Origin: Streptomyces cucumeris
Lineage (GTDB): Bacteria > Actinomycetota > Actinomycetes > Streptomycetales > Streptomycetaceae
Length of the DNA stretch: 64,000 nt
Reading direction: 5' to 3'
NCBI RefSeq assembly: GCF_024295805.1
Contig: NZ_JANCLX010000032.1
Location: 1 to 64,000 of the forward strand
Part shown: positions 25,167 to 33,711 of the stretch, piece by piece
Position numbering within the stretch: the first letter of the stretch is position 1
How the letters are laid out: the number at the start of each line of letters is the position of its first letter
The notes under the pieces: generated by a model
The model's input: only the letters and a program-made list of their open reading frames with translations
Told to the model about the DNA's origin: nothing
Database searches by the model: none
Translations under genes and position numbers: made by a program

Positions 25167-25907
25167 TCAGCTGAGGGCGAGTTCCCCGCCCCGGGCTTCG
25201 AGGACCGTACCGGTGATGTAGCTGGAGCGCGGGGAGATGAGGAAGACGACCGCTTCGGCGATCTCCTCGGGCTCCGCGGCCCTGCCCAGGATGGTGGTCC
25301 GTCCCAGGGCCTGGAGGATGTCCTCGCCCATCTCCACCGTGCCGGGGGTGCGGGCCGGACCGGAGCGCACGGCGTTCACCCGTACTCCCTGGGGGCCGAA
25401 CTCATCGGCCCAGACGCCGGTGAGCAGTTCCAGCGCGGCCTTGGAGGCGCCGTACACCCCGGCGCCGCGCGCGGGGGTGGTGGCGGCCACGGTGCTCATG
25501 TTGACGATGGCCCCGCGGCCCCGGGACGCCATTCCGGGGGCGAGCGCCCCGACCAGCAGCAGCGGGGCAAGGGTGTTGACCGCCAGGTGGGTGTCGAACA
25601 TCTCGGTGGTGGTCTCCGGGGTGTCGGCGAACCGGTAGATACCCGCGTTGTTCACCAGGATGTCGATCTCACCCGCCTCGGCGGCCAGCCGGAGGACGGC
25701 GTCGGGATCGGCGAGGTCGGCCGCGATGAACCGGGCCCGTCCACCCGCGGCACGGATGTCCTCGACGACACCGGCACCCCGTTGCGCATCACGGCCGTGG
25801 ACCACCGCCTCGGCCCCCAGCGCGGCGAGACGCAGGGCGACCGTACGGCCGATTCCCGCGGTGCCGCCGGTGACCAGGGCGGTGGATCCGCTCAGTTCCG
25901 TACTCAC
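25167..25907 (-). CDS. Short-chain dehydrogenase/reductase
   Basis: A 246-residue SDR: TGGTAGIG cofactor loop, NNAGIYRF, and catalytic Tyr-Lys in GVYGASKAALE preceded by Ser in NMSTVAA. Length is standard for 3-oxoacyl-ACP reductase-like enzymes. GTG 25907 is preferred, with GAGGAG seven bases upstream; the alternative start at 25934 lacks an SD. Substrate unknown. Confidence 0.9.
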   Translation of the reverse strand: MSTELSGSTALVTGGTAGIGRTVALRLAALGAEAVVHGRDAQRGAGVVEDIRAAGGRARFIAADLADPDAVLRLAAEAGEIDILVNNAGIYRFADTPETTTEMFDTHLAVNTLAPLLLVGALAPGMASRGRGAIVNMSTVAATTPARGAGVYGASKAALELLTGVWADEFGPQGVRVNAVRSGPARTPGTVEMGEDILQALGRTTILGRAAEPEEIAEAVVFLISPRSSYITGTVLEARGGELALS

Positions 25908-26110
25908 GCGCACACTCCTCGACAGGGTCGTCACTCGGTGGTGGAGGCGGGGGAAGCCGACAGTCGAGGTCTACCCCACACCGGCACGGCGTGGCGGACG
26001 GCCCGCCGCCCTGGGGCCGAACGGGCCAGGCGCGCCGGTCACTCGCCGCCTTCGTGCGAGGAGGCGATAACGAGTTGTCCGCCCGGCGACCGCTCGCGAT
26101 GATCCTCCCC

Positions 26111-26944
26111 ATGACCACCAGCCACGAAGGCCCGTATCACCTCCAGGGCCCGGAGCCGCCGGACAGCGGCGGCGGTCACACGGTCCCCGGACCCGTCCGC
26201 CCGCTCGCGCTGGTCACCGGAGTGGGCCGTACCGTGGGCATCGGGGCGGGTGTCGCCCGGGAGCTGGCGAGATCGGGCTGGGACATCGCCTTCACCTACT
26301 GGCGCTCCTACGACGAGCGGATGCCCTGGGGCGTCGAGCCCGGGGCCGCCGACTCCATCGGTGACGCGCTCGGGGAACTCGGGGCGGCCACCGCGGCGAT
26401 CGAGGCGGACCTCGCCGATCCGGACGCCCCCGCGCGGATCTTCGACGAGGCCGAGGCCCGGCTGGGCGGTGTCACCGCCTTGGTGATGTGCCACTGCGAA
26501 TCGGTCGACTCGGGACTGCTCGACACCACCGTGGAGAGCTTCGACCGGCACTTCGCCGTCAACGCGCGCGCCACCTGGCTGCTGATCCGTGAGTACGGGC
26601 GGCGGTTCGGCGGGGTACCGGGAAGCGGCCGGATCGTCACGCTCACCAGTGACCACACCGCCGGAAACCTTCCCTACGGTGCGAGCAAGGGCGCTCAGGA
26701 CCGCATCACCCTGGCCGGCGCCCACGAGCTCGCGCATCTCGGGGTCACGGCCAACGTCGTCAATCCCGGTCCGGTGGACACCGGCTGGATGTCCGAGCAG
26801 GTACGGGAGGTCTGCCGGGAACGGACACCGCTGGGCAGGCTCGGCACTCCGCGCGACACCGCCCACCTGGTGGACTTCCTCTGTTCGCCGCGCGGTCAGT
26901 GGATCAACGGCCAGCTGCTGATGAGCAACGGCGGACTCGCGTGA
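26111..26944 (+). CDS. SDR-family oxidoreductase with an atypical cofactor loop
   Basis: A 277-residue SDR. The loop is TGVGRTVGIGAG, longer than the usual TGxxxGIG, and the catalytic Tyr-Lys is in LPYGASKGA; the N-A-G motif is replaced by MCHCESV. A Gly/Pro-rich N-terminal tail of about 30 residues precedes the fold. The C-terminus (GQLLMSNGG) follows FabG-like enzymes. ATG 26111 chosen; an ATG at 26099 is in frame. Divergent from the SDR at 25167. Confidence 0.85.
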   Translation: MTTSHEGPYHLQGPEPPDSGGGHTVPGPVRPLALVTGVGRTVGIGAGVARELARSGWDIAFTYWRSYDERMPWGVEPGAADSIGDALGELGAATAAIEADLADPDAPARIFDEAEARLGGVTALVMCHCESVDSGLLDTTVESFDRHFAVNARATWLLIREYGRRFGGVPGSGRIVTLTSDHTAGNLPYGASKGAQDRITLAGAHELAHLGVTANVVNPGPVDTGWMSEQVREVCRERTPLGRLGTPRDTAHLVDFLCSPRGQWINGQLLMSNGGLA

Positions 26945-26972
26945 CGGCGTGAACCGGTGGGCCGCGGGCCGG

Positions 26973-28382
26973 CTACCGTCCGGTCATCCCCGCGGTGGCC
27001 CGACGCGGTTTGATGTTGTGGTTGAACCGGAAGACATTGTCGGGGTCGTACCGGGCCTTCACCTCGGCCAGTCGCCGGTGGTTCTCGGGTCCGAAGCCCG
27101 CGATGACACGGTCCTCACCCTCGGCGCCGATGAAGTTGAGATACACCGCGCCACTGGACCACGGCTGGACGTCCTCACGCGTGGCACGCGCCCAGCGGCG
27201 GGCACGGTCGTCGTCGTCCGGGTCCTCCCACAGGCCGAAGGGGTGGACGATCCACGGCGCGCCGCGCCAGGGCACCGGGTAGTCCGCGGGTCCCCTGGCC
27301 ACCGCCCCGCCCTGGGGGAACAGGACGTGCTGGGAGGGGGAAGGGACGACCATGTCCGCGGCGCGGGCACAGAACAGGTTCACCGCCGGATCGGGGAACG
27401 CGTCCAGGTACTCGGCCGACCAGTAGTTCCGGTAGCCGGGCGGATCGTCGAGCATGCACTGCAGATCGGCGTACGGCAGTTCCGTGATCATCTCGGCCTG
27501 GTGGCCGAGGCGCAGCAGTGGCGCGGCGACGGAACGGGCCTGCTGTTCCCGGCCGGCGTAGGTGATGACGGCGGCGCAGACGAGCTTGTTGACCATGTCC
27601 CCGGGGACGAAGTCCTCGGGCGGAGCGGTCAGGTAGAGGAAGCCACCGCCGATCTCGTCCGGCGCCGACTCCAGGAAGTCACGGTAGGCGCAGGCCACGT
27701 CCCGCCCCGCGCCGGGGCGCCACATCAGCAGCATGGCGGTGACGACGGGGAGCGGGTGCAGACGGAGCGCGAAGGAGGTGGCCACACCGAAGTTGCCGCC
27801 GCCTCCGTGCAGGGCCCAGAAGAGTTCGGGGTTCTCGTCCTCGCTGGTGTGCAGCGCCTCGCCCTGCGCGGTGACGAGGTCCACGGAGAGCAGGTTGTCA
27901 CAGGCCAGGCCGAAGGCCCGGTCCAGCCAGCCGGTGCCGCCGCCCAGGACGAAGCCGCCGACGCCGGTGGTCGACACCCGGCCACCGGTGGTGGCCAGCT
28001 CATGCGGTTCGGTCGCCCGGTCCAGATCGCGCATCACGGCTCCGCCGCCCACCCGTGCCACCCGGGCGCCCGGGTCGACGGTCACCGCCCGCATCCGGCG
28101 GAGATCGATGACCAGGCCGTCGTCGCACACGGACATGCCCGCGACGCTGTGGCCACCGCCACGGACCGCGATCCGCAGTCCGTGGTCGCGGCCGAAGGAG
28201 ATCGCGCGGCTGACGTCGTCCTGGCTCTCACACTGGACGATCACCGCCGGCCGGCGGTCGATCATGGCGTTGAAGACGGTGCGGGCGTCGTCGTAGACCG
28301 GATCGCCCGGCACGATCGCCTCACCCGCCAGTCCTTCGCGAAGACCGGCGAGGGCCGTGCCGTCGATACCACCGGGTGTCAT
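26973..28382 (-). CDS. FAD-linked oxidoreductase of the berberine bridge enzyme type
   Basis: A 469-residue flavoprotein oxidase/dehydrogenase. The FAD domain shows RGGGHSVAG, where the His commonly carries the covalent flavin, and GGFVLGGGTGWL; the C-terminal BBE motif is VFRFNHNIKP. A second covalent attachment by Cys is not evident. Related enzymes oxidise sugars or natural-product intermediates. The G/C homopolymer tracts lie 100-175 bases upstream of its start. No partner gene suggests a substrate. Confidence 0.92.
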   Translation of the reverse strand: MTPGGIDGTALAGLREGLAGEAIVPGDPVYDDARTVFNAMIDRRPAVIVQCESQDDVSRAISFGRDHGLRIAVRGGGHSVAGMSVCDDGLVIDLRRMRAVTVDPGARVARVGGGAVMRDLDRATEPHELATTGGRVSTTGVGGFVLGGGTGWLDRAFGLACDNLLSVDLVTAQGEALHTSEDENPELFWALHGGGGNFGVATSFALRLHPLPVVTAMLLMWRPGAGRDVACAYRDFLESAPDEIGGGFLYLTAPPEDFVPGDMVNKLVCAAVITYAGREQQARSVAAPLLRLGHQAEMITELPYADLQCMLDDPPGYRNYWSAEYLDAFPDPAVNLFCARAADMVVPSPSQHVLFPQGGAVARGPADYPVPWRGAPWIVHPFGLWEDPDDDDRARRWARATREDVQPWSSGAVYLNFIGAEGEDRVIAGFGPENHRRLAEVKARYDPDNVFRFNHNIKPRRATAGMTGR

Positions 28383-28485
28383 GGAGCCCCGCTCTCTCCC
28401 CCCGGGGTGCCGCCCGGGCTCCCGTGGGGCGCGCCGGGCCCTCCTTTTCGATCGTAACGTCGGGGCGGGCCCGGGGCACGGCCGC

Positions 28486-28555
28486 GGGGGGGGGGGGGGG
28501 GGGCGCCCCCGCCCCGCCCCGGGGCCGGGCCCCCCCCCCCGGCCCCCCCCGGGGG
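28486..28555. repeat. Extreme G/C homopolymer region (18 G, later 11 C and 8 C)
   Basis: A run of 18 consecutive G at 28486-28503 is followed by C-rich blocks (11 C at 28530-28540, 8 C at 28543-28550) and 5 G. It sits in the 195-base gap between the acyltransferase stop and the flavoprotein start. It can form G-quadruplex or long hairpins and is the kind of tract that slips in replication. An assembly or base-calling error is a serious alternative. Confidence 0.7.
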
Positions 28556-28577
28556 CGGTGGCGGGCGATCGCGCAGG

Positions 28578-29840
28578 TCAGGGCATCGGGTCCTGCTGTG
28601 GTGCCCGCGCCACACGGTCACGGTCGGTGATGTCGCCTGCCGATGCGGGGTCTGCGCCGAGATCGTCCGTCGTGGTGGTGCGCGGGGGCATACCACCGGT
28701 CGTGGTGACCGGACGGCCGGGGAGCGGCCGGGGGCGGGAGTAGCGGCGCATCATGGGCAACTCCACGGTGCGCCACAGCACCAGGGAGACCAGGACGCAC
28801 AGCGCGGCCACGCCGAGGGCGATGGCCGTGGCCGCGAGGGTGCCGAAGGTGCGCTCGCCGAGCAGCAGGCGCATCGCGTACAGGGTCGGGAAGTGGATCA
28901 TGTACAGGGCGAAGGACGCCTCGCCGAGTACCACCAGTCCGCGCGTTCCGAGCCAGGTGGGGCGGCGGTCGATGTCGCGGCAGGCGAGGGCGGGGATCAG
29001 CGCGGCGAGCGGCAGACAAGTGGCGGCACCCCAGGTGTACTCGTCCGGCAGCCGGGGCTGTACCGCGAACAGGGCGATGAGGACGAGCAGCGGCCAGCGC
29101 ATCCGGAGGGCGGGCCAGCGGCCCGCACGGACGGCGAGGGCGAGCAGGATGCCGAGGACGAACTCCAGCAGCCGCACCGGCGGGAAGAAGTAGATCAGCC
29201 ACCAGCGCTCCATGGACAGCGGTGTCCAACTCCCGGTCGCGGCGTCCTCGGTGACAAGCGTGACCAGCGCGGGCGTGGCGAGGACCAGTGCGGCGATCAG
29301 GGCGATCAGGGGCCGGATCCGGCGGGCGGGCAGCGCGCTCAGCGGCCGGATCAGGAACGGGAAGAGCAGATAGAAGAACGCCTCGCAGGAGATGGACCAG
29401 GTCACCGGGTTCACACTGCTGAAGTCGGCCATGTCGGGGGCCCAGGTGTGGACCAGCAGCAGGTTCTTCACGGCCTCGTCGACGGCCGGGTCCGGTACGG
29501 GGAGCAGGGTGGCCGTCCCCGTCGCCAGCAGCAGGACCAGCATGAGGGTCCAGGTCACCGCGTGGTTGGGGAAGATCTTGACGAACCGGCGTCGCCAGAA
29601 GCGTCCGGCGGTGTCGTCCGGGCGGAGGGTCCAGGCCAGGACGAAGCCGCTGAGGAGGAAGAAGGAGGAGACCGCCCCGGCACTGAGCATCTGGGACCTG
29701 CCGGCGGCCTCATAGACCGACTCGTCCGCGAACAGTCTGCCCAGCGTCAGGACATGGCCGAAAAGGACCGCGCACGCCAGGAGAAACCGATATCCGGTGA
29801 GCGAGGGAAGCCTGTCCGGCTGCGGTAAGGCGCTGGCCAT
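28578..29840 (-). CDS. AT3-family membrane acyltransferase
   Basis: A 420-residue integral membrane O-acyltransferase with about ten transmembrane helices. SLTGYRFLLACAVLFGH near the N-terminus carries R-x-x-A and the conserved His; SFFLLSGFVLAW, and NPVTWSISCEAFFYLLFPFL (with the family Glu) follow. The cytoplasmic C-terminal tail is Thr/Pro/Asp-rich and unstructured. Such enzymes acylate sugars or exopolysaccharides. ATG 29840 is preferred, with GGAAGG seven bases upstream; ATG 29858 is also in frame. Confidence 0.9.
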   Translation of the reverse strand: MASALPQPDRLPSLTGYRFLLACAVLFGHVLTLGRLFADESVYEAAGRSQMLSAGAVSSFFLLSGFVLAWTLRPDDTAGRFWRRRFVKIFPNHAVTWTLMLVLLLATGTATLLPVPDPAVDEAVKNLLLVHTWAPDMADFSSVNPVTWSISCEAFFYLLFPFLIRPLSALPARRIRPLIALIAALVLATPALVTLVTEDAATGSWTPLSMERWWLIYFFPPVRLLEFVLGILLALAVRAGRWPALRMRWPLLVLIALFAVQPRLPDEYTWGAATCLPLAALIPALACRDIDRRPTWLGTRGLVVLGEASFALYMIHFPTLYAMRLLLGERTFGTLAATAIALGVAALCVLVSLVLWRTVELPMMRRYSRPRPLPGRPVTTTGGMPPRTTTTDDLGADPASAGDITDRDRVARAPQQDPMP

Positions 29841-30218
29841 GGGATGCCCTTCCGTCATGTGGGGAGCGAACCGGAATGAGCATGCCCGGGGATGGATACC
29901 GGAGTACAGCGCGCGCGGGGGAAAGTATTTACGAGCGACGCCGGGAAAGGGCGGCCGAGGGCACACCACGGTCACCGCCCGCCCCGTGCCCTCGCCGTGC
30001 CCGGTTCGCCCGGTGGCGGCGCTCGATGACGGGTCGCCAGGTCATGACGCGGAGCGCGAGGACGCCTCCCCGGCGCATGCGCCGCGGCGCGTGAAGCCGC
30101 CGACGGCACGGCCACGGAATCGGGGCTTCCGTGTGCGCCGGGGCGCGGTGGGACACACCGCCGCGCCCCGGCGCACCCTCCGGTGGCCGGGTGCGCCGGG
30201 CCGACGGGACGGGGCGTT
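29841..30218. other. Intergenic region with a strong terminator
   Basis: About 380 bases between two minus-strand genes. It holds the acyltransferase promoter and, at 30133-30176, the hairpin ending the upstream aminotransferase transcript. Nothing else recognised. Confidence 0.5.
30133..30176 (-). terminator. Long perfect hairpin, 16-bp arms
   Basis: GTGCGCCGGGGCGCGG pairs without mismatch to CCGCGCCCCGGCGCAC around a 12-base loop, 42 bases past the aminotransferase stop. Confidence 0.75.
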
Positions 30219-31439
30219 TCAGAGGTGCGTGACCGGCTTGCGCAGGAAGTCGGACAGGCCGTTGAGCAGCCGGTCCACCTCATCGGCGCTGGTGTAGGGG
30301 GCCAGTCCGACCCGGAGCCCTCCGGCGTCGCCGAGCCCCAGCCTGCGGGACGCTTCCAGGGCGTAGAACGAGCCTGACGGGGCGTCGACACCACGGGCGG
30401 CGAGGAAGCGGTGGGCGTCGGCGGTGTCACGTCCGTCGATGGTCAGCAGCAGGGTCGGAGTGCGGTGTGCGGCCCGGGAGTGGACGGTGATCGCGGCGAA
30501 GGAGGCGAGGCCGCCCTCGAGACGCAGCCGCAGGGAGTCCTCGTACCGCTCGAGTGCCACGAACGACGCGGCGAGCCGCTTCCGGCGGTCGCCCCCGGCC
30601 GAAGGGTCGAGACCTGCCAGGAAATCCACCGCGGCCCGCGCCCCGGCGAGGAATTCATAGGGAAGAGTGCCGAATTCAAAACGCTCGGGATCGGCGTCGG
30701 GCGACGGCAGGAGTTTGTCCGGACGCAGAGTTTCGAGGATTTCCGGACGGCTCGCCAGAACGCCGAGATGAGGGCCGAGGAATTTATACGGGGAGCAGGT
30801 GAGGAAATCGGCTCCGAGCCGGTCGATATCGACATGGGCGTGCGCGGTGCAGTGCACGCCGTCGACGTACAGCAGCGCTCCGGCCGCATGGACCCTCCGG
30901 GAGATCTCCGCGATCGCCGGACGGGTGCCGATGAGGTTCGAGGCCGCCGTGACGGCGACCAGCCGGGTGCGCCCGGTGAGCACGGCACTGATGTGATCGG
31001 GCGTCAGCTCCCCGGTCGCCGGGTCGAAGTCGGCCCAGCGCACGGTGGCACCCACCACCGCCGCCGCCTGCACCCACGGCCGGATGTTGGCATCGTGGTC
31101 CAGACGTGAGACCACGACCTCGTCACCCGGGGTCCAGGTCTTGGCGAGGGTGCGGGAGAAGTCGTACGCCAGCTGGGTGGCGCTACGACCGAAGACGACG
31201 GCGGCCGGATCCGCGCCGAGCAGATCGGCCAGCGCGCGCCGCGCCTCCGCGACGATCGTCTCGGCGTTCCGCTCACCCGTGGTGACCCGACCCCGGTTGG
31301 AGAGGGGGTTGGCCAGCGCCTCGGCGACGGCGTCGATGACGGGCCGGGGCGTCTGGGTGCCGGCCGGCCCGTCGAAGTGCGCCGATCCGGCCTCGAGAGC
31401 GGGGAACTGTGCACGGACGGCGGCGATGTCGTACGTCAC
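30219..31439 (-). CDS. Class V aminotransferase, cysteine desulfurase-like (VC1184 type)
   Basis: A 406-residue PLP enzyme. HFDGPAGTQTPRPV opens the fold, VDGVHCTAHAHVDI holds the PLP-ring Asp and TCSPYKFLGPHLG the Schiff-base Lys. Where SufS/IscS carry the catalytic Cys in an RxGHHCA loop, this protein has SGSFYALEASRRLG, so persulfide chemistry is not expected; the pattern fits the VC1184 subfamily, whose role is unknown. GTG 31439 follows AAGGAG. No iron-sulfur genes are nearby. Confidence 0.87.
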   Translation of the reverse strand: MTYDIAAVRAQFPALEAGSAHFDGPAGTQTPRPVIDAVAEALANPLSNRGRVTTGERNAETIVAEARRALADLLGADPAAVVFGRSATQLAYDFSRTLAKTWTPGDEVVVSRLDHDANIRPWVQAAAVVGATVRWADFDPATGELTPDHISAVLTGRTRLVAVTAASNLIGTRPAIAEISRRVHAAGALLYVDGVHCTAHAHVDIDRLGADFLTCSPYKFLGPHLGVLASRPEILETLRPDKLLPSPDADPERFEFGTLPYEFLAGARAAVDFLAGLDPSAGGDRRKRLAASFVALERYEDSLRLRLEGGLASFAAITVHSRAAHRTPTLLLTIDGRDTADAHRFLAARGVDAPSGSFYALEASRRLGLGDAGGLRVGLAPYTSADEVDRLLNGLSDFLRKPVTHL

Positions 31440-31748
31440 GGGCGTCTCCTTCGACGGGTGATCGATTATGGAACCGCCGCGGGCCGGAGGAAACACCGTG
31501 ACCCGCCACTCTCACCACGGGCTCCGGACACCGCGGCCGTGCGCACCCCGGCACAACCCACCGCGACCGGAGACCACCGGACCCGGCTGGGCTCGGCCCG
31601 GCGCGATCCGCCGCGCCCGGTGAGAGGTGGCGCACTCCCGGACTCCCGCCCTGCTTGAATCGATGTGTTCAGGATCAATCGGATAAACCAACTGAGTCCG
31701 GACACCTTCCCCGCGAAGGGCCGGGACGCAGAAGGCGGTGGCGCCGAC
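31440..31748. other. Divergent intergenic region
   Basis: Promoter space for the aminotransferase (minus) and the AI-2E family transporter (plus). A less GC-rich stretch near 31650-31690 (TTGAAT at 31655) may be the plus-strand promoter. The transporter frame is open from GTG 31665, so its N-terminus could begin in this interval. Confidence 0.4.
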
Positions 31749-33077
31749 GTGAGCAGCGGGTCTCTCCCTCCGTCCGACGGGCCGGAGCGCGGCGGGACGG
31801 CGGACGGCGGGGAGGGCCCGGCGGCTGACGGGGGCGCTCCGCGGCGCCCACGCCCCGCGCGCCGGGCAGCCACCGCCGGGGGCCGTGGGCGCCGCACCAG
31901 GCGGACGGCGTCGGCCCGCGCACGCTCCACCGGGTCCCCGGCGGTCGCCACGACCACGCGCGGCGCGGCCGGGGACGACGGGCTGGTCCATCCAGGGCTG
32001 CGGCTGGCCGCGGCGTACGCGTGGCGGATCCTGATCGTCGGGGCGGCCGTCTACCTGGCCTTCACGGTGCTGGGGCGCTTCGAACTGGTGGCGATCGCGG
32101 TGTTCCTGGCGCTGGTGGCCACGGCCCTGCTGCGCCCGCTGGCCGATCTGCTGGCGCGCGTGGCGCCCCGGCCCCTGGCGGTCGCGCTCGCGGTGTTCGG
32201 CAGCCTGTTCCTGGTACTGGGGCTGCTGGCGCTGGTGGGCAGCGCGGCGGCGGGTGAGGCGAGTTCCCTGGTGGGTGAGTTCCGCGGGGGCATCGGCCGG
32301 ATCGAACGCTGGCTGGAGGGGCCACCGTTCCATGTCCGGCCCGGCACGCTGGCCGGACTGCACGACCGGCTCAATTCCTTTGTCTCCCGCAACCGCGGGG
32401 CGCTCATCAGCAGGGCGCTCAGCAGCGCGGGCCATGTGGTGGAGGCGCTGACGGCGGCGGTTCTCGCGCTGTTCTGCTCGATCTTCTTCGTCCACTCCGG
32501 CGACCGGATGTGGCGGTGGTTCCGCGGGCAGCTCCCGGAGGCCGCGCGGTCCCCGTGGGACCGCGCGGGGCGCGCGGCCTGGAGCACGTTCGCCGGATAC
32601 ACCCGGGGCATCATCCTGGTGGCGGCCACCAACGCGGCCATCGTCGGGGTCGTGCTGTTCCTGCTGCGGGTGCCACTGGCCCTGCCACTGACCCTGCTGG
32701 TGTTCTTCGCCACCTTCATCCCCCTGATCGGCTCACCGATCGCGCTCGCCGTGGCCACGGTGGTGGCACTGGCGGGGCGGGGCCCGGTGATCGCCGCGGT
32801 GGTGCTGGCACTCATCGTCCTCGTCGGACAGTTTGAGGGGCACGTACTGCATCCACTGGTGATGAGCTGGGCGGTCAGGCTGCATCCGGTGGTGGTCGCC
32901 ATCTCGGTCATCGCCGGCAGCATCGTCGCGGGGGTGGTCGGGGCCGTGGTGGCCGTCCCCATGGTGTCCGTGGCGTGGTCGGTGACGCGCGCGCTGCGCG
33001 ACCCCCCGCCCGACGGGCGCCGGACGGGGTCCGCGGACGGACCGGCCGCCGAGGAGGCCGGTCCCGGCGGGATCTGA
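31749..33077 (+). CDS. AI-2E family transporter
   Basis: About 442 residues. A disordered N-terminus (Ala/Gly/Arg/Thr-rich, roughly 90 residues) precedes eight transmembrane helices of the AI-2E/PerM family: ILIVGAAVYLAFTVL, FLALVATALLRPLADLL, a central soluble helix region with SRNRGALISRALSSAG, and FFATFIPLIGSPIALAVATVVAL with HVLHPLVMSWAVRLHPVVV. Members export small molecules or act as Na+/H+ antiporters. The start is uncertain: GTG 31749 or GTG 31665; neither has a strong SD. Confidence 0.87.
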   Translation: MSSGSLPPSDGPERGGTADGGEGPAADGGAPRRPRPARRAATAGGRGRRTRRTASARARSTGSPAVATTTRGAAGDDGLVHPGLRLAAAYAWRILIVGAAVYLAFTVLGRFELVAIAVFLALVATALLRPLADLLARVAPRPLAVALAVFGSLFLVLGLLALVGSAAAGEASSLVGEFRGGIGRIERWLEGPPFHVRPGTLAGLHDRLNSFVSRNRGALISRALSSAGHVVEALTAAVLALFCSIFFVHSGDRMWRWFRGQLPEAARSPWDRAGRAAWSTFAGYTRGIILVAATNAAIVGVVLFLLRVPLALPLTLLVFFATFIPLIGSPIALAVATVVALAGRGPVIAAVVLALIVLVGQFEGHVLHPLVMSWAVRLHPVVVAISVIAGSIVAGVVGAVVAVPMVSVAWSVTRALRDPPPDGRRTGSADGPAAEEAGPGGI

Positions 33078-33149
33078 CGGGACCTCGGGCGGGGCCGCAG
33101 GGCCGGACCGAGTGCCCATCCCTTCCACGCCCTCCGACCCACACCCCTT

Positions 33150-33172
33150 AAGTTGCATCTCAGATTCGCATT
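33150..33172 (-). promoter_or_regulatory. NsrR box overlapping the nsrR promoter
   Basis: On the minus strand it reads AATGCGAATCT-GAGATGC then AACTT, matching the box upstream of the flavohemoglobin gene at most positions. It occupies the spacer of a good promoter, TTGCAT (33153-33158), 17 bases, TAATCT (33176-33181), so NsrR binding would block its own transcription. Confidence 0.65.
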
Positions 33173-33187
33173 ATCTAATCTGCTGCC

Positions 33188-33637
33188 ATGCGGCTGACGA
33201 AGTCAACGGATCTGGCCCTCCGGGCGATCATGCGCCTCGCGGTGACCGGCGACGAGCCGTGCACCGCGCGGCGGATCGCCGAGGAGATGCAGGTTCCGTA
33301 CAGCCATCTGGCCAAAGTGGCCGCCCGGCTCCAGCACCTCGGCCTGATCGAGACCCGGCGGGGGCGCGGCGGCGGACTGGCGCTCACCGGGACCGGACGC
33401 ACCGCTTCGATCGGGCAACTGGTCCGGGAGCTCGAGGGTGTCGGCGATGTCGTCGACTGCGAGGGGGACACCCCCTGCCCACTGCGCCAGGGCTGCCGGC
33501 TGCGGATGGCGCTGCGCCGGGCACAGGAGGCGTTCTACGCCACCCTCGACCCGCTGACGGTCGACGATCTGGTCGCCTCCCCCACCGGTCCGGTCCTGCT
33601 CGGACTGGTGGGCCGCGGACCCGGCCTGTCCCCTTGA
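33188..33637 (+). CDS. nsrR: NsrR, Rrf2-family nitric oxide sensor
   Basis: A 149-residue winged-helix repressor. RLTKSTDLALRAIMRLA and TARRIAEEMQVPYSHLAKVAARLQHLGLI form the DNA-binding domain; Cys91, Cys97 and Cys103 (C-x5-C-x5-C) are the three ligands of the Fe-S cluster that NsrR uses to sense NO. It sits 74 bases ahead of the flavohemoglobin gene. The -10 element ends six bases before the ATG, and no SD is present, so the mRNA is probably leaderless. Boxes at both promoters support autoregulation and control of the neighbour. Confidence 0.92.
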   Translation: MRLTKSTDLALRAIMRLAVTGDEPCTARRIAEEMQVPYSHLAKVAARLQHLGLIETRRGRGGGLALTGTGRTASIGQLVRELEGVGDVVDCEGDTPCPLRQGCRLRMALRRAQEAFYATLDPLTVDDLVASPTGPVLLGLVGRGPGLSP

Positions 33638-33676
33638 TCACGGGAGCTCCGTCATGCCGGACTTCTTCACGCCATT

Positions 33677-33700
33677 AAATGCGAATCTCACATACCAATT
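33677..33700 (+). promoter_or_regulatory. NsrR box upstream of the flavohemoglobin gene
   Basis: AAATGCGAATCTCACATACC followed by AATT, close to the Streptomyces NsrR consensus and to the reverse-complemented box at 33150-33172. It ends 11 bases before the start codon and directly before the SD AGGAG. Confidence 0.7.
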
Positions 33701-33711
33701 AGGAGCCTCCT

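Noticed and set aside
33701..33711. SD-masking hairpin AGGAGCCTCCT before the flavohemoglobin gene
   Set aside because: The arms are perfect but a one-base loop cannot form, so the palindrome is probably incidental.
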